A DNA stretch of 64,000 nucleotides from a bacterium (GCA_017941035.1 JAGAXG010000013.1:1-64000), one strand, 5' to 3'; positions 18,469 to 27,737 are shown, counted from the stretch's first letter. Numbers and translations: made by a program. Notes: a model not told the origin generated them from the sequence alone.

Positions 18469-19911
18469 ATGGTAATTTTAGAAAAAGATCTTATAACGAA
18501 TTTAAAGAAAATCAATAACGAAAATGCTGAAAAAACAAGCAAAAATTATGTATCTGATGAGGAATTAGCAAGTATTGATAAAGAATACTGTACTTATGGT
18601 GATAAAATTCATGCAGATGCAAATCCTAAAGTTTTCAGAGATTGCAATGGCGTTTTTATGTATGATTCTGAAAATACTCCATATTTAGATTTAGAAATGT
18701 GGTTTGCGGCATGCAATTTAGGATATAAGAATAAAAGAATAAGAGATGCTGTTGTCGATCAGTTAGATACATTACCACAAATTTCTTCACATTTTCAATA
18801 CGATTATAAAGTATTGCTATCTGAAAAGATCGCAAAGGCAAATATAGAGAGATTTGGAACAAAAGGTCGTGTACATTTTAATGTTGGCGGTTCTCAGGTA
18901 ATAGAAGATGCTCTTAAACTTATCAGAAATTACACTCACAAAAGTAGAATGTTTTCTTTCTTTGGGGGCTTTCATGGACGTACTTTGGGAGCAAGTTGTT
19001 TAACAGCAGGATATCGTTACAGAAAATCATTTGGAAGTTTTGCAGATGAAGCTCATTTCGTACCTTATCCATATTGTTTTAGATGTCCTTACGGAAAGAA
19101 ATGTGATTCATGTAATTATTATTGTGTACAACAATTAAGACGCGAATTTGAAGATAATTGTTCCGGAATTTATGATCATTCTTCTAAAGAGTGTGCGATG
19201 GGCGCTTTCTTTATAGAGCCGGTTCAAGGTTCTGGCGGATATATTATTCCTCCAAAAGGATACTTTAAAGAATTAAAGAAAGTTTTAGATGACTTTGGTG
19301 TATTACTTGTAGATGACGAAATCCAAATGGGATTTTACAGAACCGGTAAATTGTGGGCAATAGAACACTATGATGTAAAACCGGATGTAATTACATTTAG
19401 TAAATCATTAACAAACGGACTAAATCCACTTGGTGGTATGTGGGCAAAAGAAGAATTAATCAGTCCTGAAGTGTGGCCAAACGGCAGAACACACTCAACA
19501 TTCTGCAACAACCCTATAGGAATGAGAGCCGGCTATGAAGTTATGAAGACTTTTGAAGAAGGCGATTTTGAAAGTGAAGTTGCCAATAAGGGTAAATACT
19601 TCTTAGATGGTTTGAAAGAATTAGAAAAACGTCATAAACGTATCGGCCATGTTGACGGTTTGGGTTTAGCTTTAAGAATTGAATGTGTAACAGATGATGG
19701 ATATACTCCTGATCCTCAATTGCTTCATGATATTTTAGCAGAGGGATTAAAGGGCGATTTGAGTTATAACGGTAAAAAATGCGGTATAATTCTTAATAAA
19801 GGTAGCCATTATAATAATACTATTACGTTAGTTCCGGCTGTTACTATATCATATGCCGAAATTGATATGGCATTAAGTTTGCTTGATCAGTTATTTAAGA
19901 GGTTGTCGTAG
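18469..19911 (+). CDS. Class III (PLP) aminotransferase, GabT/diaminobutyrate type
   Basis: A 480-residue PLP enzyme of the ornithine/GABA aminotransferase group. Visible are NVGGSQVIEDALKLIRN, FHGRTLGASCLTAGY, IEPVQGSGGYIIPP, the cofactor Asp in LLVDDEIQMGFYRTG and the Schiff-base Lys in ITFSKSLTNGLNPLGG. A five-cysteine insert, CFRCPYGKKCDSCNYYC, lies near residue 205. ATG 18469 was preferred to the GTG at 18457 because GGATGGGA is placed right for it. The amino donor cannot be read from sequence. The next gene overlaps its stop by one base. Confidence 0.88.
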   Translation: MVILEKDLITNLKKINNENAEKTSKNYVSDEELASIDKEYCTYGDKIHADANPKVFRDCNGVFMYDSENTPYLDLEMWFAACNLGYKNKRIRDAVVDQLDTLPQISSHFQYDYKVLLSEKIAKANIERFGTKGRVHFNVGGSQVIEDALKLIRNYTHKSRMFSFFGGFHGRTLGASCLTAGYRYRKSFGSFADEAHFVPYPYCFRCPYGKKCDSCNYYCVQQLRREFEDNCSGIYDHSSKECAMGAFFIEPVQGSGGYIIPPKGYFKELKKVLDDFGVLLVDDEIQMGFYRTGKLWAIEHYDVKPDVITFSKSLTNGLNPLGGMWAKEELISPEVWPNGRTHSTFCNNPIGMRAGYEVMKTFEEGDFESEVANKGKYFLDGLKELEKRHKRIGHVDGLGLALRIECVTDDGYTPDPQLLHDILAEGLKGDLSYNGKKCGIILNKGSHYNNTITLVPAVTISYAEIDMALSLLDQLFKRLS

Positions 19912-20753
19912 TGTCTCATAGTATTGATTTTGAATTTCTCCATACTGAAATTCAAGATAAACAAAACAAAAAAGCTGTTCTGTTATTTCATGGTCTTACA
20001 GGAAGCCCTTTTGAGATGCGTAAATATGGTGATTACTTGTTTAAAAACGGGTATGATGTTTTTTGTTATTCCTTCCCAGGGCATGGAGATAGAATCAGCG
20101 AAATTGAGACTGTTACTTGGACAGATTGGTGTAGTTTTGCTCAAGATAAATACAATAAGTTAAGAAATAATTATAATCAATTCTTTGTTTCAGGTTTATG
20201 TCTAGGGGCATCAATGGCTGTGTATTTAGCAGAAAATAATGATGATATTACTGGAATAATCGCTCTTTCGACAACTCTGTTTTTGGATGGCTTTTGTATA
20301 CCGTGGACTATATCTTTGCTACCATTTGCGTTGTGTACAATTGTCAGATTCTATTTTACTTTCCCTGAAGACGACTGTTTTGGAGTAAAAAATGAAAAAA
20401 CGAGAAAAAGTTTGGCAAAAATTACTGCAAAAGCGGAGATTGGTATGGATAATTATCCGCTAAATTGTGTGGATGGTCTTTTAAAACTTTCAAAAAATGT
20501 CAGAAAGAATCTTAAAAAAGTTACTTGTCCTGTTTTATGTATTCATTCCAAATATGATAATTTATCAAGTCCTAAGGGTGCAAAGGTTGTTTTAAACGGT
20601 ATATCTTCTGAAATTAAACAGTACGTTGAACTTGATAACAGTTATCATATGGTTTTATACGATAATGAAAAAGAATTTGTTATGAGTACTGTTAAAGAAT
20701 TCTTAAGCAAGCTTATTATGTCTGAAAATGAAAAAGAGGTTGTATGCGTATAG
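19911..20753 (+). CDS. Alpha/beta hydrolase with Cys in the nucleophile elbow
   Basis: A 280-residue hydrolase of the carboxylesterase/monoacylglycerol lipase type. LLFHGLTGSPFEMR gives the oxyanion-side loop. The elbow is VSGLCLGASMAVYLAE, where relatives have G-x-S-x-G; here Cys replaces Ser. The Asp is in HSKYDNLSSP and the His in NSYHMVLYDNE, so the triad would be Cys-Asp-His, as in dienelactone hydrolases. A hydrophobic cap insert (CIPWTISLLPFALCTIVRFYF) lies at about residues 127-147. The GTG start overlaps the preceding TAG (TAGTG), with AGAGG upstream. Probably cotranscribed with the aminotransferase. Confidence 0.82.
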   Translation: MSHSIDFEFLHTEIQDKQNKKAVLLFHGLTGSPFEMRKYGDYLFKNGYDVFCYSFPGHGDRISEIETVTWTDWCSFAQDKYNKLRNNYNQFFVSGLCLGASMAVYLAENNDDITGIIALSTTLFLDGFCIPWTISLLPFALCTIVRFYFTFPEDDCFGVKNEKTRKSLAKITAKAEIGMDNYPLNCVDGLLKLSKNVRKNLKKVTCPVLCIHSKYDNLSSPKGAKVVLNGISSEIKQYVELDNSYHMVLYDNEKEFVMSTVKEFLSKLIMSENEKEVVCV

Positions 20754-21088
20754 TTCTATCGTCAGCAATCATTGTGAATTTAATTGCTATAATATTGCTT
20801 TTAGTCGGTGTTTTTTGTAATTTTAAAAATCCAAAAAACAAAGCTATTTTCGGATATTTTGTTGCAGGAAGTATTATTATGTATATTATTACGCTAAGCA
20901 TAGCTTTGCTGTGTGAATTGATGATAATGCCTAATTATTATTGCATTGGCATATTTTTATGCTTGATTTCTCCATTTATAATCGGAAAACTAGTTAAATA
21001 TAAAACTTTAAAAAAATATACATTTATACAAATAATTTGTTTTAGTATCAGTTTAACTGCTTTGTTAATAAATTATATAACTTGTTAA
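20744..21088 (+). CDS. Small integral membrane protein, unknown
   Basis: A 114-residue, strongly hydrophobic protein with about four predicted spans (residues 7-26, 37-62, 66-82 and 95-112). Short basic loops (FKNPKNK, KYKTLKKY) suggest orientation but no function. The ATG lies within the last codons of the hydrolase (10-bp overlap), after AAAGAGG. No family recognised. It may be a membrane partner of the upstream enzymes; that is inference from coupling only. Confidence 0.65.
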   Translation: MRIVLSSAIIVNLIAIILLLVGVFCNFKNPKNKAIFGYFVAGSIIMYIITLSIALLCELMIMPNYYCIGIFLCLISPFIIGKLVKYKTLKKYTFIQIICFSISLTALLINYITC

Positions 21089-21125
21089 TTAAATATAAAA
21101 TTTCGAAAATTTAAGGAATAATTGT

Positions 21126-22307
21126 ATGGCAACATTAAAAACATCAATATTAGGAATAGAATTTGAAAATCCTTTTTTATTGGCATCTGCACCTCCAACT
21201 GCGTCTATAGAAAGCATAGATAAAGCATTTGAGATGGGCTGGGGCGGAGCTGTATTAAAAACTATAACGCCAGATAATTTGGAAATGTTAGAAGCAAGTC
21301 CTCGTTATGCAACTATTAAAAAAAATGGTAAAGTTATTTGCCTTCAAAACATAGAATTGTTGAGTCATAAAACAATTCAATATTGGGTAGAAGGTATTAA
21401 ATATCTAAAAGAAAAATATCCGACAAAAGTTATAATTGCGAGTATCATGGCACCTGTCGAAAGAGCAGAATGGCAAAATCTTGTGCATATATTGAATAAT
21501 ACTCAAATAGATGCTTATGAACTTAATTTTTCTTGCCCGCATGGAATGCCAGAAAAACATATTGGTATGGCAATAGGAACGAGTGCAGAAATATCAACAC
21601 TTATAACAGCATGGGTAAAAGCTGTTGCAACAAAACCTGTTTTTGTAAAATTAACTCCAAACGTAACTGATATAACTTGGATTTCTGCTTCTGTAGAAAG
21701 AGCTTGTGCAGATGGTTTCGCGGCAATTAATACAGTGCAGGGTTTTATGGGAATTGATATTGAAACATTAGATCCTGTTCTGAATATTGATGGGCAATCG
21801 ACTTTTGGCGGATTATCAGGAGAGGTCGTTAAACCTATAGGATTTAGGTGTGTTGCTCAATTAAGACAAAGTTCTGATTTACCTATAATCGGTATGGGTG
21901 GGATTTCTTCTTGGGAAGATGCTGCGCAGTATATCGCTCTTGGTTCTGATGCTGTTCAAATTTGTACAGAAGTCATGATAAACGGTTATGGAGTAATAAA
22001 AGGTTTGAAGTCGGGATTGTTAAACTATTTAGAATCAAAAGGTTTTAATGATATATCAAAATTAAAAAATATTGCAATTTCTAAAATTACTTCACACGAA
22101 AAATTAAATAAAAGATATCACCTATATCCAAATATTGACAGTGATAAATGTTGTGAGTGCGGTAAATGTATTAAAATATGTTCTGAATCAGAATATCACG
22201 CATTAAAAAAGAAAGAAAATATTATAGAGATAGATAAAAATGTGTGTGAAGGGTGTTCACTATGTTCGCATGTTTGTCCTCAAAATGCGATAAAAATGGT
22301 GAAATAG
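21126..22307 (+). CDS. preA: Dihydropyrimidine dehydrogenase catalytic subunit-like (PreA type)
   Basis: A 393-residue FMN and iron-sulfur oxidoreductase. The TIM barrel (residues 1-300) carries NPFLLASAPPT, ELNFSCPHGMPEK with the active-site Cys, FVKLTPNVTDI and GMGGISSWEDAAQYIALGSDAVQ. The tail has two 4Fe-4S motifs: CCECGKCIKIC (as CxxCxxCxxxC) and CEGCSLCSHVCP. PreA reduces uracil and thymine with electrons from PreT. PreT is not in the neighbourhood, so the electron partner is unknown. AAGGA precedes the ATG. The first cluster motif lacks the usual following Pro. Confidence 0.88.
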   Translation: MATLKTSILGIEFENPFLLASAPPTASIESIDKAFEMGWGGAVLKTITPDNLEMLEASPRYATIKKNGKVICLQNIELLSHKTIQYWVEGIKYLKEKYPTKVIIASIMAPVERAEWQNLVHILNNTQIDAYELNFSCPHGMPEKHIGMAIGTSAEISTLITAWVKAVATKPVFVKLTPNVTDITWISASVERACADGFAAINTVQGFMGIDIETLDPVLNIDGQSTFGGLSGEVVKPIGFRCVAQLRQSSDLPIIGMGGISSWEDAAQYIALGSDAVQICTEVMINGYGVIKGLKSGLLNYLESKGFNDISKLKNIAISKITSHEKLNKRYHLYPNIDSDKCCECGKCIKICSESEYHALKKKENIIEIDKNVCEGCSLCSHVCPQNAIKMVK

Positions 22308-22321
22308 CTTGATTTGCGCTA

Positions 22322-22354
22322 ACAAAAATTCAAATTATCAATTTTTGTCTTTTA
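22322..22354 (+). terminator. AT-rich hairpin after preA
   Basis: ACAAAAATT pairs with AATTTTTGT around a 9-base loop and is followed by CTTTTA, 14 bp past the preA stop. Stability is low because the stem is nearly all A-T. From here to 22553 no gene was seen on either strand. Confidence 0.45.
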
Positions 22355-22553
22355 CACTATTCAGGTTTTACCTGCGTTTTAGACATTTTTGATTATTGGC
22401 TTACTCAATTTTTGCCTCTAAATGTTTGATTGTTTCTGATTTCTGTGCTTGAAATAATATGAAACAATTCCGACCAAATGTCCTGTTAAAAGGTAAACTG
22501 ACAAAACCGTACTACTCGTCTAACTACACACTCGTCAACATTAAACCACAAAT

Positions 22554-22580
22554 AATAGACACCCTTTATGGGTGTCTATT
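22554..22580 (-). terminator. Terminator hairpin downstream of tRNA-Arg
   Basis: An 11-bp perfect stem (AATAGACACCC with GGGTGTCTATT) and a 5-base loop start 3 bases past the tRNA 3' end on the minus strand. The following ATTTGTGG is only moderately T-rich. Confidence 0.7.
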
Positions 22581-22583
22581 ACT

Positions 22584-22657
<74 letters not shown>

Positions 22658-22725
22658 ATATTTATTCTTTTACCATAATATATTAAACAAAACACATTCT
22701 TTTTTCAAGTATTTTTGTAACATTT

Positions 22726-22753
22726 TTGCTATCTTATTTTAGCAATTTATAAT
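22726..22753 (+). promoter_or_regulatory. Promoter with -10 box six bases before the amidase ATG
   Basis: TTGCTA (22726-22731), a 16-base spacer, TATAAT (22748-22753), six bases, then the ATG at 22760. There is no Shine-Dalgarno sequence. The layout predicts a leaderless transcript. Confidence 0.65.
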
Positions 22754-22759
22754 TTAATT

Positions 22760-24610
22760 ATGAAGATTCTATTTGGTAAAATTTTTTATATATTTGTATT
22801 TATAATTTTATCTGTATGTTCTACATTTGCGTCTGATTTTGGTATTGATTCTGTTACATATGATGACTCTAATAACTTTATTTCTATTAATTCTATGTCA
22901 ATTGAGGATTTCAACTTCTCCGGAATAAAACTTTATATCGTAGAGCAAGAAAAAAAAGCTTATTTTGATATCCCATCTGCGGTTTTAAAATGTCCTAAAA
23001 AAGATCTTATTTTAAATTCAAAATATATTAATGAAATTGTAGTGAGTCAATTCTCAAATGACCCAAACATTGTGCGCGTTGTTGTATACTACAATGAAGG
23101 ATTTAATCCTAAAAATATAAGATTAAAATTTTTAAATAATTCATTTTTTGTTCAATTTTTGTATCCGTCGTTGAATAATTATTATTTCCAAAGTATTTAT
23201 TCTAGTTCAAAACCTCTAGAATTCTACGAAAATACAAAAATTCAATATAAAATTCCTGCAGAAAAAAACAGTGTATTTAATCAAATAAATTCTTCATTTA
23301 ATAATAATTCAGATCAAGATGATTTAATGCTGTCAAATGAAGATGTACTCCTTAAATCTAAGTACTATGTAGAAAATATTAAATTTAAAGGTGCAATACC
23401 AGTTATTTATGGTGCGGGTTCTTATACTCTCTCAAAACCGATGTATTTAGCTAATCCTTCACGTGCAGTATTTGATTTGCATAACACTACTATAAATCCA
23501 TCAATTCATAATAAAGAATTCCCTATAGTCGGTGCTGAAACTATAAAAATTGCTCAATTTGATAAAAATACTGCTAGAATTGTTATAACTTCCCCTTCTC
23601 CAGAAAAATTTATTCCAATTATTTATCCTGATACTCAAAGACTTGTTTTCCTTGATTCTAAAACTGTCAGTCCGCAAAATTTATTTACAACAAATACAAA
23701 TTTGACATTAATTCAAAATGAAAAAACAAATGATTTAAATTATGGACTCAAATTCATATTTAATAAACCATTATTAGTAGGTATTTCAAACTTATCAAAT
23801 TCGCTTGATTTATATTTATATAATCTTTCAAGTAACAAAGATATAAAATCTGAACTCGTTGGTACTCCGTTTGAAAATATTATTGTAAAAGATATTTCTC
23901 ATAATGGTGGCGTAAAATTATCATTAAAAACTGAGCTCTTTTCTGACTTTAATATTCATCTAGGTGCCGATGGCAAAACCTTGCGATTAAAAGCAAAATT
24001 GGATAAACCATTTGATAGTAAAATTTCAGTACCTGAGCCTGTGGTAGCCAAAGTTCCTGCATTCACTCCACATAATGATGGAAAACATTATGTAATAATT
24101 GATGCTGGACACGGTGGTTCTGATGTTGGCGCAACCAGAAATAATATTTATGAAAAAGATATAACACTTGATGTAGCAAAGCGTGTTGAAAAGCTTTTAA
24201 AGGCAAAAGGTAATTATGTTATTGCGATGACTAGAGAAAACGACAACACTGTTTCATTGCAAGAAAGAGTTGATATGAGTGAAGTATTTAATCCTGATAT
24301 ATTCATAAGTATACATGTAAATTCAAGCAATAGCGATTCCCCATACGGGCTTGAAACTCATTACTATAAAGAGAATAGTTTACAGCTTGCTAAATGTGTG
24401 CATGCTTCTATGCTTAATAATATTGATTCAAAAGATAGAGGCTTGTTTAAATCAAAATTTTATGTTATAAATCATACTACTGCACCAGCAATATTGGTTG
24501 AAACAGGATTTATTTCTAATCCGCAGGAACGCTCTCAACTTGTTACTGAGAGTAGAAAAAATGCAACAGCGAAAGCTATTGCCGAGGGTATAGATGAGTA
24601 TTTTAAATAA
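22760..24610 (+). CDS. AMIN-domain N-acetylmuramoyl-L-alanine amidase (AmiC type)
   Basis: A 616-residue periplasmic amidase that cuts the MurNAc to L-Ala bond. Signal peptide is residues 1-24. AMIN-like beta-sandwiches lie at about 25-135, 195-305 and probably 325-425; they target amidases to the septum. The Amidase_3 domain (about 442-612) has its zinc and catalytic residues: His in IDAGHGGSDVGA, Glu in NIYEKDIT, His in ISIHVNS and Glu in LVETGFISN. Three AMIN units is more than AmiC of E. coli has. It overlaps murI by 17 bp. Confidence 0.93.
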   Translation: MKILFGKIFYIFVFIILSVCSTFASDFGIDSVTYDDSNNFISINSMSIEDFNFSGIKLYIVEQEKKAYFDIPSAVLKCPKKDLILNSKYINEIVVSQFSNDPNIVRVVVYYNEGFNPKNIRLKFLNNSFFVQFLYPSLNNYYFQSIYSSSKPLEFYENTKIQYKIPAEKNSVFNQINSSFNNNSDQDDLMLSNEDVLLKSKYYVENIKFKGAIPVIYGAGSYTLSKPMYLANPSRAVFDLHNTTINPSIHNKEFPIVGAETIKIAQFDKNTARIVITSPSPEKFIPIIYPDTQRLVFLDSKTVSPQNLFTTNTNLTLIQNEKTNDLNYGLKFIFNKPLLVGISNLSNSLDLYLYNLSSNKDIKSELVGTPFENIIVKDISHNGGVKLSLKTELFSDFNIHLGADGKTLRLKAKLDKPFDSKISVPEPVVAKVPAFTPHNDGKHYVIIDAGHGGSDVGATRNNIYEKDITLDVAKRVEKLLKAKGNYVIAMTRENDNTVSLQERVDMSEVFNPDIFISIHVNSSNSDSPYGLETHYYKENSLQLAKCVHASMLNNIDSKDRGLFKSKFYVINHTTAPAILVETGFISNPQERSQLVTESRKNATAKAIAEGIDEYFK

Positions 24611-25382
24611 CATTAAAAATTCCCCAATTGGCTTTTTTGATTCAGGCGTAGGTGGGCTTACTGTTTTATCAAAGGTAAAAAAACTTATGCCAAATGAAAG
24701 TTTTATTTTTTACGGTGATACAGCTCACGTTCCTTATGGTGAGAAAACTAAAGAACAACTTTTAGAGTATTCAAAGCCTATATTGAAGTTTTTTGAACAA
24801 AAAAAATGTAAGGCTGTTGTTATGGCTTGCAATACTACTTCCTCAATAATTTATAATGATATAAAAGGCAAATATAATTTCAAAATTTATCCTGTAGTTC
24901 AGTCTGTTGCAAAAATGTTAGCGAATTTAGATGTCGAAAGATTGGGTGTTTTTGCTACAAAAGCAACGATACAATCCGGAGCTTACGAAAGAGAAATTTC
25001 GAAATATAACAAAAACATTGAAATTTTTGGACAATTTTGCCCTGATTGGGTAAAAATTGTCGAGGAAAATTTAATTGAGGACTCAAAAGATTCAATTTTA
25101 AAGGATTTGGAGAAAATGCTTGAAAACAAACCTCAAAAAATCGTTTTAGGCTGTACGCATTATCCATATCTATTAAATGTATTAACAGAAATTATTCCAC
25201 GCGGTATGTTTATTGATCCTGCGGATTATTTAGCAAATATTATAAACAATGACTTGGTTCATTCAGATGAAAACAGTACTTTTGAAGAATTTTATGTAAG
25301 TGCAAATCCGGAACAATTCAAAACTTCAGCCAAAATGTTTTATCAATTGGAAAATATTCCACAGCTTAAGAGTTTTTCGTAA
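24594..25382 (+). CDS. murI: Glutamate racemase
   Basis: A 262-residue cytoplasmic enzyme that makes D-glutamate for peptidoglycan. It has the paired aspartate/glutamate racemase motifs: GFFDSGVGGLTVL at the N-terminus, the first catalytic Cys in MACNTTSS and the second in LGCTHYPYL. YGDTAHVPYG is also conserved. Normal length. It starts inside the amidase gene, so the two cell-wall genes are coupled. Its 3' end overlaps the end of the convergent DUF3326 gene by 40 bp. Confidence 0.95.
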   Translation: MSILNNIKNSPIGFFDSGVGGLTVLSKVKKLMPNESFIFYGDTAHVPYGEKTKEQLLEYSKPILKFFEQKKCKAVVMACNTTSSIIYNDIKGKYNFKIYPVVQSVAKMLANLDVERLGVFATKATIQSGAYEREISKYNKNIEIFGQFCPDWVKIVEENLIEDSKDSILKDLEKMLENKPQKIVLGCTHYPYLLNVLTEIIPRGMFIDPADYLANIINNDLVHSDENSTFEEFYVSANPEQFKTSAKMFYQLENIPQLKSFS

Positions 25383-26323
25383 CTTTCAATTTCAACGATA
25401 TTGCTATTTTTGAATATTTTTTCTTTTGTAACATTAAGTTGTGTGTAATTCTCTCTTACTGAATATATTTTGATATTTCTTTTTAGAGCTTCAAATACAG
25501 GTATTGAGCCAAGTGAATCATATGGCATTATAAGATAATTCAAATCATTTACATTAATTCCTGAATTCAAGTCAGTTGTTAACTTTGGGGCTTGAGAAAG
25601 TCCAAGAAGTATGCAAGGCAAAAATGTTGGAGTAATATATTCGCTTGCAGATTTCGGATTTACGATTTCAGAATAAATACTAAAATCTTCAAATGCTGGA
25701 GAATGAGCACAAGGGACTTTAAATTTCATGGAAATATCATGAGATATTATGGCTTCTACACCTCCAACAGGATCAACTCCTTCCCCTTGCGAATAATACT
25801 CATTATCTTCATTTGAATCTTCAAAAAGGCATACTATTGCTATTGCATCGCAACCATCAGTAATAAGTGACTCACAAGCTTTTTCAATTGTTTCTATATT
25901 TTTTACGCTCCCAACGGAGATACCCGATGAATTTATATAGAATTCAACACCGACTTCTTCTTCAGTTATAGTATATTTATGTATATTTATTCCATAGACT
26001 GTTTGAACTGCGTTTTGAGTGTTTATATGTATATTTAATACATCTTTTGGGATTGCCTTATCATAAATTATCCCAATTTTATTGTTTGTGGAAGGTATAA
26101 GATTTATTTCCCCCTTAAAAAAAGAATCTAATGAATACCCTTCAACATAGAGCATATTTTCTGTTATGCCGGAAAATCCTCCTGCATTAACAACATTTGG
26201 ATTTACAATTAAGCTTGATTTTTGTGCAAATTTCCTTGCATAGACAGAAGCATCGCCGGCATATCCGCCAATATTAGCCCCAATCCCTGTCGGAACAATA
26301 AATGCCCCAAGTTTATTTTTCAT
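25343..26323 (-). CDS. DUF3326 family protein
   Basis: A 326-residue soluble protein. AFIVPTGIGANIGGYAGDASVYARKFA, VNPNVVNAGGF and MLYVEGYSLDSFF are the DUF3326 N-terminal signatures, and CDAIAIVCLFED is typical of its middle. I know the family mainly from cyanobacteria and plastid lineages; its function is unknown. Glycine-rich GIGANIGGYAGD could bind a nucleotide or phosphate (inference). It is the second gene of a minus-strand pair; the upstream amidase overlaps it by 11 bp. Its last residues are read from the antisense of murI. Confidence 0.85.
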   Translation of the reverse strand: MKNKLGAFIVPTGIGANIGGYAGDASVYARKFAQKSSLIVNPNVVNAGGFSGITENMLYVEGYSLDSFFKGEINLIPSTNNKIGIIYDKAIPKDVLNIHINTQNAVQTVYGINIHKYTITEEEVGVEFYINSSGISVGSVKNIETIEKACESLITDGCDAIAIVCLFEDSNEDNEYYSQGEGVDPVGGVEAIISHDISMKFKVPCAHSPAFEDFSIYSEIVNPKSASEYITPTFLPCILLGLSQAPKLTTDLNSGINVNDLNYLIMPYDSLGSIPVFEALKRNIKIYSVRENYTQLNVTKEKIFKNSNIVEIESYEKLLSCGIFSN

Positions 26324-27641
26324 TTATAAAGTTCTCCAATCCGTGTACAATAGCGTCTGCTACATTATTTTGAAAATTCTCGCTTTGCAATTTAGCATTA
26401 TCATCTGGATTTATTATGTATGCAATTTCAATGAGTACACTTAAAGCATTTGTGTTTCTAACGACTGCAAAATTTTGTTGCTTTACACCATTATTTTTTA
26501 ATTGAAGTTCTTCGGTTAAGCTTTTTAGTATACTTTGAGCGAGTCTTTTTGACTGAGGATAGGAATAATAAACCTCAGAACCAGTTGCTTCTCTATCTGC
26601 AAAATTATCAGGTAATGCATTATTGTGTATGCTTATATAAATGTTTGAATTGTTCTTATTAGAAAATTTTACTCTGTCTGCTAATGACATATTTACATCA
26701 TTTTCACGAGTCATTAAAGTTTTGATATTTTTTTCTAAAAGTTTTTGTTGGAGTTTTTTTGCAATTTCAAGATTTATGTCTTTTTCTTTATCTCCAAGAC
26801 AACCGATTGCCCCGAACTCATCACCACCATGACCGGCGTCAACAGTTACAATAAGATTTTCTATAGAAGGTTTATTTGTGACTTTTACTACAAGAGTATT
26901 GTCAGGCTCATAATAACTAGAATATCCAAATAATTTTTCTGAAGATATGTGAAATTCATATTTATCAAATTCGTCATTTTCTATACTGTATAGTACTACA
27001 TCTAAACCATGATATTCTGATATAGTGTATGGTACTTTTTTGCTGAGTTTTATTTTGTATATTCTTTCATTTGGTAATTCATTGTAATCAAAGTGGAGAA
27101 TTTTAGATTTAATATTTTCTTCGTTGATCTGTTTAACATTAGATTTAGAAATCCATGCATAATCATCACGCGCGAGTTTAACTTTAAAAAAATCTCCATA
27201 TTCACCTATTGCAGTAAATATAATACCTCTTTCAAGATGTTGCAATCTGTTTATTCCTTCGTCAACAGGTGTTGACCGGAGTGGAACATTATCTTTAGTA
27301 ATTTCTATATTAATTGAAGTTTCAAATTCTTTATATTTATTATTATTAATATTTTTAGAAGTTAGTCGTGTTACTTTGTATTCTTTTTTTAAATTCTCGT
27401 TTTTTATTATAAATATATTTTCACCTTCTTCCAAATTCACGGGGTATTTAAATCCCCCTGAAGGATGAATAGGAACTATATTTTCATTTATTGTAAGAGT
27501 ATTTGCCGGGTTTTCATTGCCGATAAAAAAAGTTTTGTCAGAGTACAAAGAAACATTGTCTGATTTTGGATATACAATCTCAAAACCTTGTACCTGTAAA
27601 GGTAAGTATAATCCCAAAAGTAATAAAAATAATCTTTTCAT
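26313..27641 (-). CDS. N-acetylmuramoyl-L-alanine amidase with SH3-type domain
   Basis: A 442-residue secreted amidase. Signal peptide MKRLFLLLLGLYLPLQVQG; an SH3-like region at about residues 110-170 (NVPLRSTPVDEG, GDFFKVKLARDDYAWI); Amidase_3 at about 262-440 with VTVDAGHGGDEFGA, DKEKDIN, ISIHNNAL and LIEIAYIIN giving the zinc ligands and catalytic Glu. The ATG at 27641 is preferred to a TTG at 27656 because the -10 box lies six bases before it and no ribosome site exists. SH3 replaces the AMIN domains of the paralogue at 22760, so targeting should differ. Confidence 0.9.
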   Translation of the reverse strand: MKRLFLLLLGLYLPLQVQGFEIVYPKSDNVSLYSDKTFFIGNENPANTLTINENIVPIHPSGGFKYPVNLEEGENIFIIKNENLKKEYKVTRLTSKNINNNKYKEFETSINIEITKDNVPLRSTPVDEGINRLQHLERGIIFTAIGEYGDFFKVKLARDDYAWISKSNVKQINEENIKSKILHFDYNELPNERIYKIKLSKKVPYTISEYHGLDVVLYSIENDEFDKYEFHISSEKLFGYSSYYEPDNTLVVKVTNKPSIENLIVTVDAGHGGDEFGAIGCLGDKEKDINLEIAKKLQQKLLEKNIKTLMTRENDVNMSLADRVKFSNKNNSNIYISIHNNALPDNFADREATGSEVYYSYPQSKRLAQSILKSLTEELQLKNNGVKQQNFAVVRNTNALSVLIEIAYIINPDDNAKLQSENFQNNVADAIVHGLENFINEK

Positions 27642-27647
27642 AAATAT

Positions 27648-27676
27648 ATAATACAATAATTTTTTTATTTCGTAAA
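27648..27676 (-). promoter_or_regulatory. Promoter with -10 box six bases before the SH3-amidase ATG
   Basis: On the minus strand, TTTACG, a 17-base spacer, TATTAT, six bases (ATATTT), then ATG at 27641. No Shine-Dalgarno is present, so a leaderless mRNA is predicted. Confidence 0.55.
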
Positions 27677-27737
27677 TTTATTTAATAAATGTGATATTTA
27701 CCCTGCATTATGATAAAATTACTATATAGTGAAAGTT

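Noticed and set aside
22308-22553. Remnant gene or attachment site next to the tRNA
   Set aside because: No direct repeat of the tRNA end, integrase or decayed frame was seen; apart from an AT-rich hairpin the stretch looks empty.
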